Source: Apostichopus japonicus (lineage: Eukaryota > Echinodermata > Holothuroidea > Aspidochirotida > Stichopodidae). Taken from it: a DNA stretch of 60,000 nt. The stretch lies in assembly GCF_037975245.1 (NCBI RefSeq), contig NC_092574.1:17954713-18014712 (forward strand), in the 5' to 3' direction. The first letter of the stretch is position 1, and the number at the start of each line of letters is the position of its first letter. Made by a program: the position numbers and the translations under genes. This document shows, in pieces, positions 35,406 through 46,400 of the stretch. The notes below the pieces were generated by a model. That model did no database searches and was not told where the DNA came from. It saw only the letters and a program-made list of their open reading frames with translations.

Positions 35406-35592
35406 CTGATCTTGGCAACAATCAACTGTTGAGAGGACAAGACTGATGTTCATGATACTGGCTCACACTGATGTTTCCCTTGAATCATACTTTTTCTCCA
35501 ATTTCTGTTAAATCACCTCGAGATAACACTTCCAGATCTCTCTGTAGAGGACAGGCTTGAAGGATCTTCTCGTATTTGGTGGAGTTAATGAT
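35406..35592 (-). pseudogene. ABCC transporter exon relic, copy 2 (5' truncated)
   Basis: Same exon as at 32090-32352, starting within NSTKYEKILQACPLQRDLEV and ending LTEIGEK, then GTATGA, which could be the original donor. The first part of the exon is missing. The junction with the satellite (ACATTAAGCACTGATCTTGG) is the same as for copy 1, so the exon tail and satellite edge were duplicated together. Confidence 0.7.
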
Positions 35593-38500
35593 CTTTCAAC
35601 CACTTGTTCTAAACCTGATCCAGCTTCATTTCAGACATCCAAGACTCACAATTTTCCTGACATTTTCTTCATCTTCTTCTTTCACCTGAGACAGTACTGT
35701 AAAAGATAAGAAGATTTCATATATTGGAGAGCAGATACTGTTGACATTGCAACTAGACTCATTTTTATCCACTCCCTCCCTTCCTCCCTCCCCCTGACTA
35801 CCTAAACAACCCTGACTGCTGCCTCATTGATATAACTATGTATAAACAAATGTACATCATTGTGGTATAACAGCAGAAATAAACGAAACGAATACCAGAG
35901 CTTAAATATTTCTGTGTTACTATAGTAAACTGCATACCCAAACGGAAGCATTACGGAATCTTCAATGTCTCAGACCTCCAGCAGAATGTTAGTCAGTTCA
36001 TGGAGTCTTCTTGTGAATCAGTGTGGCCAATGCAATGCTGTAAAGACAAATATAAAAGCAATATGTATATATATACCTATGGTGTGAAATAAATTTTAGT
36101 AGTTTTTTTAGTAGTTTTACATAACATCTTCCAGTTTGCGTATGCAGATACCTTTCCGATGAGTGTTTACAAACATGAATAAACTGTACCTCTTTTTGTT
36201 ACTAAGTGCCTGTTTATTTTTAATACTTGCAATATATGACTTATTAATGAACCTTACTAGACATTATTATCAAACCTACATATGGAGTACTTCACAAAAT
36301 GCCAAAACTTCCTTTGATGTACATTGCTCACTATAATGGTCAAGCCAAAAGTAAGGAATAAATTGAACACAATTTTGAGAACATTTCATCAGCCAAACAA
36401 TTTTTGAGAGCATGTACTAGTTTAAACAAACTTAGCAAGCACATTCATGAAGAACTGGAAAATTGAAAAATTTCTGAAATAAACATCATTCTTGAAACAA
36501 GAAACTTGACAAGTGAAATAAGGACCGACACTTAAGCTACAACATGTACACTTAGCAGATGAAAACTGGCCTTTCGGCCTTACACAAGTACCAACAACAT
36601 ATTGGTATATTCATGGTAAACCTCATGTGCTTTCATGACTTCTAGCACCTGCGTAATAATATTCTATATCACTGAACAAGGCCTGAGATACTATATATTG
36701 TACTTATCTCTCAATACTCTTAATATGTGTTTACCATGAGTTGTGTTCCTCAAAACTTAATCAATGTTTTCAAATTAAAAACCAAATTAAAGACAATTAC
36801 TCAACAATGAGAGGTCGACTTAGCAAAGTTTGAATTGGGTTTAATAACAATCAAAGTTTCAGTGAAACAGTTCTGCCGACTATAAAATCATGCCTTAGGC
36901 ATCAAAAGAAGTCTATGATCTGATAAAGATATGCCGAGAGTTGGACCAATACTGTTAAGCCTAGCTTCAGGTCAAAATTATGCTAGTCGATCAAATTAAT
37001 ACATGTATATCAATTTTGTTGCTTACGCTAGGTAACATCAGCTTGCATAGAGAGTTTTCTCCATACTTGAACCATCACCAACATCAATTAGACCACAGAG
37101 CTAGGCCTAATTGCTTGAGAATTTCATTTTACAAAGTACCGTTGCTTGTATAGCAAGCCTAGGATAAGCTAGTTCATCCTGATCTCTATCTAGCCTCCGC
37201 TTTGTTAGGCTAGTCTAGGTTTTCCCATTTTCATTTGGTGGTAGGCCTAGCCTGGGGCCATTTGTTCCCTCCCCTAGCAACGTTATTTTCCTCCCACTTA
37301 AAAGTTGAGTAACTTGCTGTACTTTCCCTACATCATAGGGGAGTCAAGTACGTTTTCATGGGAAATTAACATTTTCAGGGGAGTTAATTAAGGTCTTTCA
37401 TGGGAGGCATATTGGCTAGACTTATGGAAAGAATAGATGTTGTAAGTGTAATAACTGTAGGGAAAGATTTAAGGGAGAAAGGTAACATTAAGGGTGAAAA
37501 ATAACATGGTTTTAAAGGAAACTAACATACTTTTTTCATTGGAGGAGACTGTTGTTCTGTAGGCTCTGACGGCATACTTTCTTTGTAGAGTAAGCTAAAG
37601 AAAGTTGTGATAGTATGAAGGAAAATAGAAAATGTGACCAGGTACCTTACTGTACTTGTGTAACTGTTCAGTGATTGAAAGATGAAGTGTTTGTGAATAG
37701 GCCCGTTTGTTTGTATGCGAACATGGGGTAATTAACATGTGTGGAATCCATAGTGGTTATGGGTTGTATGGCATTCATTGTGGGAATGAAATAACATAGA
37801 AACTTTAGCCTATAGTATAGGTATATGCCTTCCTTGGTTCCTCCCCTAAAATTGTTTTCCCATTTACCAGTTTCTTCAATTACTACAAGTGTCTCTTTGA
37901 AATATGTTCCTTTCTTTCACCAAACTCTCTTAAATCACAAGATACATTTACTACCTACAGTTACTTCACTACTTAAATGAATTCTTTCCACAGCCAAGCC
38001 GTCTTTCTTTCCTCCCTTGAAAAACGTTTGTTTCAACCCTATAAAAATAATTAAATATCTAACAGGAAATCGGCCTGTCATGATGGAAAAAAAAAGCAAT
38101 GAGAGAGAGCCTTCATCCTTAGCTAATTTGTCCGGTTGCGAGTTAGTTTCTTGAGAATGTGTTACTGTTAAGTGCTACATGGCATAGCCTAGGCTATGGT
38201 AGGCTACTCAGTAGTAGGAATTTAAAGACAATTAATTAAGTTGGGCCTAGCCTACCCTAACTGTACTAGCCTTAACCAGAAAGTAATTATGCCCAACCAG
38301 CTAGGTCTAGTATTTTGTCGGAAGATATAAAGTGACTTACTTACGTAAATTGTCTAGTGAATATCATATTAGGCCTAGGTTAGCATTCCAACTTACTATA
38401 GACGCCAGTGCCTACGTGAGCTAGCCTATCGTTAGGCCTAAGCGATACTATTATATGATAGGCTAGCCTAATTTCTCACGCTCGCTGACTCAAACAATGT

Positions 38501-38850
38501 GAAGTACTAACTTGCTCCACAAAACTAATGAACAACCTTCGCCATTCAAATTCTTTGGCAGTTACCACCCGTACAGAAAAGGCTACAAATTACAATAACG
38601 TATGAATTGTTAGCCAACAGCTGCCAGGAAGCGAACTGCTCGTGCAACCTTTCGTGAGCTTTATATTCAGATCATAATTCGCGCTCCTTAGCATAAACTT
38701 TGACCGGTGTGAAGTTAGATACTTATTCCACGTTCCTCGTTCGATATTCGCGAATGAGCAACTGCTACCTATTCAGTTACGTATTCGACAATGGTATCGA
38801 CGTAACACCTCTGGCAAGACAAAAGCTTTCTTACAAGATGTTCAACATTT
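35593..38850. other. Intergenic region, no gene recognised
   Basis: AT-rich, with many TAGGCCTAG-type words. A weak - strand exon-like piece lies near 35640-35700 (acceptor TTTACAG, then LSQVKEEDEENVRKI before gtgagt); it could be a further relic of the ABCC gene linker but is too short to call. Missing SRP68 exons would be expected here and were not found. Confidence 0.35.
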
Positions 38851-41200
38851 GGTCGTGGAAAGAGGTTTAGTCATATGAACTCTAATGACTATGTAGAAGG
38901 GTACTATAATGCATCTTGCCCGGTCCAAATAGTTCTTGACCAACTAAAATGACCACTACTTCATCAGTTCTTAAATTAATGTACCTGGACCTGAAAAAAA
39001 ATCACTTTAGGCCCTAATCAAGACTAGCACCAAGGGCGGCGGAACCGGGGGGGGGGGGCACGTGCCCCCCACTTTTCCTCAGGTTAAAAATGTGCCCTTT
39101 TTCTACATAAAAATTGAGGTGTCTCAAGTTAGCAAGAGGCCAGGGAACCAGAATGAACACTCGGGAAGGGCCGTTTCCGGCCATCTGAGGGCATTGTAAA
39201 ACCAAAAAATTTCTTGTACGCTCCGCGCCAACCGATGGTGGCGCTCCGCTCAGATAGTCGTGCATATAACTTTGCAAATCTTGGCTACGCCCCTGACTTT
39301 TAATGAATTTCTGTGGGTCAAACTCAAAGCTATTTCGAATGGAAAAAATGTGTTCAGATATTAACAAGAAATAAACTCTAATTCGGAAGATTCCTACATT
39401 AGCAACTAGCATGATTTCACCTCAGTTTGTTCCTTGTTTCCCATTGGAGATTGCAGTGCTAGTATGCATATTTTCCTTGAGGGGGAGGGGGGGGGGGGGC
39501 GTTGATTGAGTGATGTGTATACGCAAATAAGATAATACAATAAGAGTTATAAAGGCTACATCAGTCCAATCGAATTTCTGCAAAGTTCCCTTTGATGTCG
39601 GTGCCCCCCCCAGATTAAAAGTGCTTCCGCCGCCCTTGACTAGCACGCCTTGGACCACCTAACCAATGGGTCATATGAATTCTTAACACATTGTAGAAGG
39701 ATACTATAATGCGTCTTGCCCGGTCCAAAGAGTGCTTGACCAATTAAAATGACCACTAAATTAACAATTATTTAAAGGAATGTAACGGGAACTGAAATAA
39801 AAACATTTGGGCCCTAATCAAAACCAGCACGCCTTGGACCACCCAACCAATGGGTCATAGGAACTCTAAAGACATTGTAGAAGGGTACCATAATGCGTCA
39901 TGCCTGGTCCAAAGAGTGCTTGACCAATTTAAATGACCACTAAATCATTACTTCTCTAATGAGTGTAATGGGACCACGAAAAAGCTTTGGGCCCTTATCC
40001 ATGCAGCACGCCTTGGATCACCAAACCGATGGTTAACATGAACTCTAAAGACATTGTAGAAGAGTACCATAATGCATCTTGCTTGGTCCAAAGAGTGCTT
40101 GACCAATTTAAATGACCACTAAATCATTACTTCTTTAATGAGTGTAACTGGACCACAAAAAAGCTCTGGACCCTAATCCATGCAGCACGCCTTAGACCAC
40201 CGAAAAATGGGTCATATGAACTCTAATGACAATGTAGAGGAGTACCATAATGAGCCGTGCCCGGTCCAAAGAGTGCTTGACCAATTTAAATGACCATTAA
40301 ATCATTACTTCTTTAATGAGTGTAACGGGACCATGAAAAAGCTTTGGGCCCTAATCCATACTGCACGCCTTGGATCACCAAACCGATGGTTAACATGAAC
40401 TCTGAGGACATTGTAGAAGAGTACCATAATGCGTGTTGCTTGGTCCAAAGAGTTCTTGACTAATTTAAATGACCACTAAATTATTACTTCTTCAATGAGT
40501 GTAACGGGACCACAAAAAAGCTTTGGGCCCTAATCCATGCAGCACGCCTTAGACCACCTAAAAAATGGGTCATATGAACTCTAATGACAATGTAGAAGGG
40601 TACCATCATGCGTCTTGCCCGGTCCAAAGAGTGCTTGACCAATTAAACTGACCACTAAATCATCACTTCGTTAATGAATGCAAATGGACCTGCAAAAATC
40701 TTTAGGCCCAAGTCAAGACAAGCAGCACGCCTTGGACCACCTAACCAATGGGTCATAGGAAGTCCAAGGACATTGTAGAAGGGTACCATAATGCGTCTTG
40801 CCCGATCCAAAGAGTGCTTGACCAATTAAACTGACCACTAAATTATCAATTCGTTAATGAATGTAAATGGACTTGCAAAAATCTTTAGGCCCCAGTCAAG
40901 ACCAGCAGCACACCTTGGACCACCCAACCAATGGGTCATATAAATTCTAAAGACATTGTAGAAGGGTACCATAATGCGTCTTGCCCGGTCCAAAGAGTGC
41001 TTAACCAATTAAACTGACCACTAAATCATCACTTCATAAATGAATGTAACGGGACCTAACAAAAAAAAACGTAAGGCCATAATTAAAACCAGCACGCCTC
41101 GGACCACCCAACCAATAGGTAATATGAATTCTAAGGACATAATTGAAGAGTCCCATAGTCAGTCTTATACGGTCCAAAGAGTATTTGACCAATACAAATG
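38850..41200. repeat. ~180-bp satellite, about 12 monomers
   Basis: Monomers with GCACGCCTTGGACCACC recur at 39643, 39827, 40006, 40185, 40363, 40542, 40725, about 40907 and 41092, spaced 178-185 bp. Other fixed words are GACATTGTAGAAGGGTACCA and GGTCCAAAGAGTGCTTGACC. Monomers at 40006 and 40363 share GATGGTTAACATGAACTCT, and those at 40185 and 40542 share another variant, so part of the array is a dimer-type higher-order repeat of about 358 bp. The left edge, near 38850, is interrupted by the element at 39031. Confidence 0.85.
39031..39638 (-). mobile_element. Non-autonomous hAT-type element (608 bp) with perfect 8-bp target duplication
   Basis: Ends are 14-bp inverted repeats, CAAGGGCGGCGGAA and its complement. 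The flanks 39023-39030 and 39639-39646 are both ACTAGCAC, an 8-bp target duplication typical of hAT transposons. Both ends run on to a G tract and GCAC. It has inserted cleanly in a satellite monomer. Inside, inverted relative to the window, is the core also seen at 18325-18480 (GCGCCACCATCGGTTGGCGC), beginning CAGGGGCGTAGCC, so one hAT-like element may be nested in another. No transposase. Confidence 0.8.
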
Positions 41201-41875
41201 ACTAATGCACAATCATTATCCAGCAGATTTATCAAAACGAGAGCCTAAGTGATATTGTTCAATGCTTGGACGTTATTGCATGTGCCATTAATGCATGGTA
41301 GGCCTAGGGGATGGTTTATTAATTTGATTGTTTGTCCGGCTGTAAGCTTCAGTTGAGCTTTTATGACAGAGCCTGCTACATGCCTGCTACAGCATTGCTA
41401 CAGCAATGCTACAGCCCTGGAAAGATGCTGTCGCTTTATGCAATTGTGTTGAAATAACTGCCACATTGCAAATTTCCCCTTTGATTAGGCTAAAATTTCG
41501 TAAGTGATTTGCGCAAGTTAAAGTGTTAAATAGGCTGACATATCAATGAATTCGGAAGTCATTTAGAGGTAACTTTCTAAAATTGTAAAAACATTCCTAC
41601 AGAATTTGGCCATATATAACCATGCGGCCATTAATTGGAATGCATTTAAAACAAGTTATCTTTTTTTCATTCCTTGAGGGTCCAAAGTGCAATTTGAAAT
41701 GCTACCGGTTGACACTAAACGTACAATACATAACATACGAGAAAGGGGTGAGTCACACGCCCCTTACGAAATCATTGATCTGTCACTGGCTAACCTGTGT
41801 ATATAATAGGGATCAGCGCTGTAATGATGTCACTGTTCCTCTTTCTCTTCCTGGTGTCTTGGCGTTTTACTTTTA

Positions 41876-41992
41876 CTCCCTCCTTTTCTCTTTTTTGTTC
41901 TTTTTCTTTTCCCTTCTTTCCTCTCCTCCTCCTCTTTTTTTCCTCTCTTTTTTCTTCTCTTTTTTTCTCTCCTCTTTTTCTTACCCGGGGGG
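41876..41992 (+). repeat. Polypyrimidine tract
   Basis: About 115 bases of C and T with almost no purines, ending at a CCCGGGGGGCGCGCGCCCCC block. The R/K/E-rich and S/F/P-rich open frames across it on both strands are artefacts of composition. Confidence 0.8.
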
Positions 41993-42036
41993 CGCGCGCC
42001 CCCAACGCCCCCCCCCCCCCTGGATACGCGCCTGCT
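41992..42036 (-). mobile_element. GC-rich end of a hAT-like element
   Basis: On the - strand: CAGGCGCGTATCCAGG, a G run, then GTTGGGGGCGCGCGCCCCCC. This resembles the ends of the elements at 18325 and 39031 (CAGGGGC.TA.CCA). The other end was not found. Confidence 0.4.
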
Positions 42037-42487
42037 TTCTTTGTGAACCAGAGGCATTTTCTAAACAACCAGTTCGTGCAGAGCAATCGAATTGTAGCAC
42101 CCAGGGGTCGTCCCAGAAACCACAGACAGGAATGTTTTAAATTGATATGACTATGCTATACTATATATTAAACATCGTACAGGTTATGAATAAATTAACT
42201 ATACATGAAGATATAAAACGAGACCTTAATGAGCTATCTAAGGTGATGTCAGTTTTAAAGTGATCGATATTTATATCAACCAACACTGACTGAAATGTCA
42301 CTAATATTCCAAGCAATCAGTCAGTAATTTTACTCCACCCATCTAATTTGGTGTTTTTACCTAATTTTATAATTATTAAACTACATACTCATCTCAAATA
42401 ATTTGGTAGTTTGGATAATGTTGTCATTTAGAATAAAATACTGAAACTTCTAGTACCCCAATATTAAAATTGATATTATTTTATGTT

Positions 42488-42500
42488 TTTATTATTTATT
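42488..42500 (-). terminator. Polyadenylation signal for OFD1
   Basis: Two AATAAA hexamers on the - strand (TTTATT at 42488-42493 and 42495-42500), about 360 bases after the OFD1 stop. A further - strand AATAAA at 43212-43217 would end shorter transcripts that stop after the penultimate exon. Confidence 0.5.
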
Positions 42501-42856
42501 ACGTTTCATTAAAACTGTTATGTAGTTTAAACAGAAATCAATCATATTCCAGATATAAGTAGTTCACAATTACAAAAACACATTGTACTTAGCTTTAGAG
42601 TTGCGTAACATAGACCCCCAGGCCTAATGAGCGAGGAGGGGATAGTGGGGTGATCAACAGCCCTGGGACAGCCCTGAGAGAAATATGAGAATTCACATTT
42701 TCATTATATACTTAAGGAAAAAAATGAGATGAATGCAACGTATGGAGGCAGCGACATCCCAGGGGCGGGCCTAGCTCTTGATTCTTCTGAGACCATCAAC
42801 ATACACTTGAAAGAGCTGGCAGGTATAAATTCCTTGAGAACAGAACTAGAAGGTAG

Positions 42857-43450
42857 CTACCAATCTTCAAATGGATCTTCACTCTTGGACTCATCTTTAG
42901 TACTAGAAAAGGGGGAAAAATAACATGAAAAACAAGGGTTGATGTTGAAATTTTCCTCCTTGGATTTATTTTCAAGATAGCAATGACTGATACTTTGTAC
43001 TTCTTGAAAAACTACAAAAGATTATTTATCCGACAAAATTGTGTTACAATAATTATTTTGTTTTATTTAAAAAATTTTGATGCTGATCACCTTGTTTTCG
43101 AGACAGTTTATGAGAGAGAAAATATATTTCTTAGTAAAAATACTTCCAATCAACTTAAAAATTCTGTGAAGGCAAATACTTAAAACGCCAGATACTAAAA
43201 AAATTCCTTCTTTTATTCATTTTGTAATCGTTATCAGTTTATGCACTTCTGCCACTGCCTAGCGTCTCATCCAATCATGCAATCCTTTTGTTTTGTTTTG
43301 TCTGAAAACCTACTGACTGTTGTATCATAATCATATTTGTGTGTGTGTTTATGGGTACTGGGTCCCTATAGAAACTTATAAAGTTGATTCGACTCACACA
43401 GCAGTGTCTTCTTTTTCATCGCCAGAGATTGACCCTTGTGAGATTTGTCC
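42857..43450 (-). CDS. OFD1: OFD1 last two coding exons (acidic C-terminus)
   Basis: Exon 43398-43450 starts GQISQGSISGDEKEDTA and has a strong donor, GCTGT|gtgagt. Exon 42857-42902 follows acceptor TTTTCTAG and encodes TKDESKSEDPFEDW then TAG. The phases fit (two bases plus one). The D/E-rich end with a final Trp copies the vertebrate pattern and confirms the gene end. If the first exon is not spliced it stops at once (V then TGA). Confidence 0.75.
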
Positions 43451-46400
43451 CTGTGATAATTCAGATTCCTAAGTAAGTAAAAGAGAGTTTACATGATATT
43501 ACTACTGTTGTGTTTTGTTTTAGAGTACTGATCTGTCGCCCTCTACCAGACTGACAGATTCTTACAAAAGTGAGAAAAAGGATGAGGAAACTTGTTAAGG
43601 AGAGCAAAAAGAAATTTAAGGAGGGGTGTGGAGGGAATGGGGGGGAGGGGAAGGGGGGAGAATTGTCCAGCAGAAAGATTCCTAAGTAGTTATAGTAGTA
43701 AAGAGAGGATTAATTTGCCAAAGTGAAAGTTAGTTATTTAACGGAGAGACTAAGATAGAGCATTTCTGCGTGATATGATTCCTGAGAAGTGGGTATTACA
43801 TAACTATACCACCTTCCTTTTAACTTTGCCACCTTTCTGTTGCCTATGCACATGTACTTCCCTCACTGATCAAAGATGACAGCGCTTTGTGACGGGCAAG
43901 GCCAAAGCCAGTTACATTCAAACCATTGCTGCACTATTTAAAACCAGTACAATTCACACATGATTCAAACATTTGAAACTGAATAAAAATGAAAATAATG
44001 CTATGCCAGGTAGAAAACATCAACAGTGACATTGTTGACTAAAAGAAATTACCTAAATTTGATCCTTTTACAGCTCTAGCGGTGAGATTTGATCCAAATA
44101 TCAACAAACAGGCTTTAAATAATGCAATCATCATTTAGATAAATGGTAAATAAATAAATGAAAGCAAAAGATAAAGCTTGTCATCATCGCCTCCTCACCT
44201 CTCTCTCGACCTTCTCCTCATCTTTCTTATTTCCTTCCGTCCTTCTCTTCTGGGCCATCTCCATGTATTTCTGCATCACTGGGTCAATCTTTAGCCCATC
44301 CTCTTCTCTACTGCTCTCCACAACTTCATCTTTCTCAGCTTCAGTTTTACCTTGATCACCATTCTCAACAGCAACTGCAGTTTGATTTGATCCCTTCAGA
44401 GAGAAGAATTGAAAGACAGGAACTTAAAACTATTACATCACTTTAGTCATCATTTCAATTCATCTTTATCTATTACTGAGCCCATTCAACCATCTTCTTT
44501 TCAAATTCAAACAATGCAAAAGCAAAAATAATTCACCACAAATTCAATGTAGTTTATCTTAATTAAATTCAAAACATATTTTGGTTCTTAAATCCTGACT
44601 CAATTCAACAGTCATGACCTAGTTTTTGACTTTTGTGAAGACACATGGACTAAATAATGACCCCTGCACCCTGACCGATTGATCAGTGCGCAAAAAGGGA
44701 TGTTTACGGTTAACGGCCAGACCTCCTTTAGGTTTGGTTACATTTTTAAAGCTGTGCAGCTTTGATTGCAAAACCACCCCACACTGCCCACTACCAGTCA
44801 GGGAAAAAATGCTGCATGTTTCAGTTTTCCTGAATGGACGTGACACAACCTACGACTGGTAAAATCTTGACCAATCATAGTTTTAAGCACATGTACACTG
44901 CCCGACTATCCAGGAATTCCCACATAGCGACGGCTGAGCTGAATAGGATCGTGATCAGTCGGGCAGTGCTCAGAGAGCCCCAGGTTGTTTATCAATGCTA
45001 GAGACCATCATGATGATAACACGAGAAAATGCGCACATAAGGAGACCATCGGAAATATTGAACACGGTTCCACCCAAGCGATACGATGTGAATATATATA
45101 TCATCTATTTACAAAAAGATTGCAATCAATGTTTAGCTGGTCTGCTGAAAGCAATGAGAGTAAAAGAAGACAAGAATCTTGCAAAAAAAAAAAAAAATCC
45201 AGAGCAACCTCTCACCTCCTGTCTCTGTAATTGCAAGAGCATCTGCCTCTCCCTCTCTCTCGCCTCTTCCTCCTTTAGTCTTCTCTCCTCTTCCTTTTTC
45301 CTCCGCCTCTCTTCCCATTCTCTTTGTTCTTCTTCCTCTTGTCTCATCCTCTCCTCATCTCTATCCTGTCTCTCTGCCACCACAGCAATTACGTCCGCCT
45401 CTCCTTTCTCCTCATTCGCATCCATCCTCTCTCCATGCACACTATCGACTTCTTCATGTTGCTCACGGTCTTTCCCATCTCCTTTAGCTGCTAGTGGACT
45501 CTGATCTCTCTGCATTACTCTGTCTACTCCATCCTCCCTGGACCTTTGTGTTCTCGCATCTTTCTTCCCTGAGGTCTCCTTGTACCCTCTTGTCCTCTCA
45601 TCTCCCTCCTCCAGGCCACCGTATCTTTTCATCTGCCCTTCCTGTCTGCTGTTCAGATGAGTTTCGTCTTCTTCATCTCTTGGAAGTCTAGTAACAAACT
45701 CTTCATGATTTTGATCTTGAAATGAATGATAAATTTACGAAGGATATGACTGACATTCATGGTGTCACAGGTACATATATATATATCTATATATGTATTT
45801 CATAGGTTTAGATTGCAACACATAAATTTTCAGATTGAAATACCACAATGTTTAGATTGAGGGATGATTGGAAAAGTGAAAAACTTACATCCCAATGTAC
45901 AAAACACAGCTCTTAATATACTGACCTGTGAACAGTGAGTGCTGGTTATCTACGTTCCCCGTCCTGGTCGGCAGGGTTGGTCGATAATTCTCAGAATTAT
46001 TGCTGAAGAGATTTCTTCGTGAATTTGTTCTACAATTTGAAATTAAACAGAAGAAACTGTGAGACAGGTATAAATAAATGACAGGATTTGTAAAAAAAAG
46101 GATTATAGTGTTCAAATTACTAAACAATATCATGACATTAAGCATGATAAATATCATCAAATTCATAAAAACTGTGAGGGGCATGGTGGGGGAGGGAGGG
46201 GGGGAAACAGGGTTATTGCTAAGACACAAATCTATTGCAAAGAGGGAGCAGAGTTTGAGTTAACTTACTTTGAAAACATGTCTTGGCCACTCCTATCTTC
46301 TTGCCTCTGTCCATCATGACCCCTCACCTCAACGTCTCTTTGGAAATTCTCATCCACAAGTCGTATGTTCCTGATGTCCCTTTCTACTTCTGTAGCAGTC

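Noticed and set aside
41790-42150. R/K/E-rich and S/F/P-rich frames over the polypyrimidine tract
   Set aside because: Pure composition effect; frames open on both strands over the same tract.
42729-42923. + strand 64-codon frame
   Set aside because: Antisense of the OFD1 last exon, which fits by splice site, phase and conserved acidic end.
44995-45504. 169-codon + strand frame
   Set aside because: Opposite strand of the OFD1 E/R-rich exon, whose splice phases are consistent.
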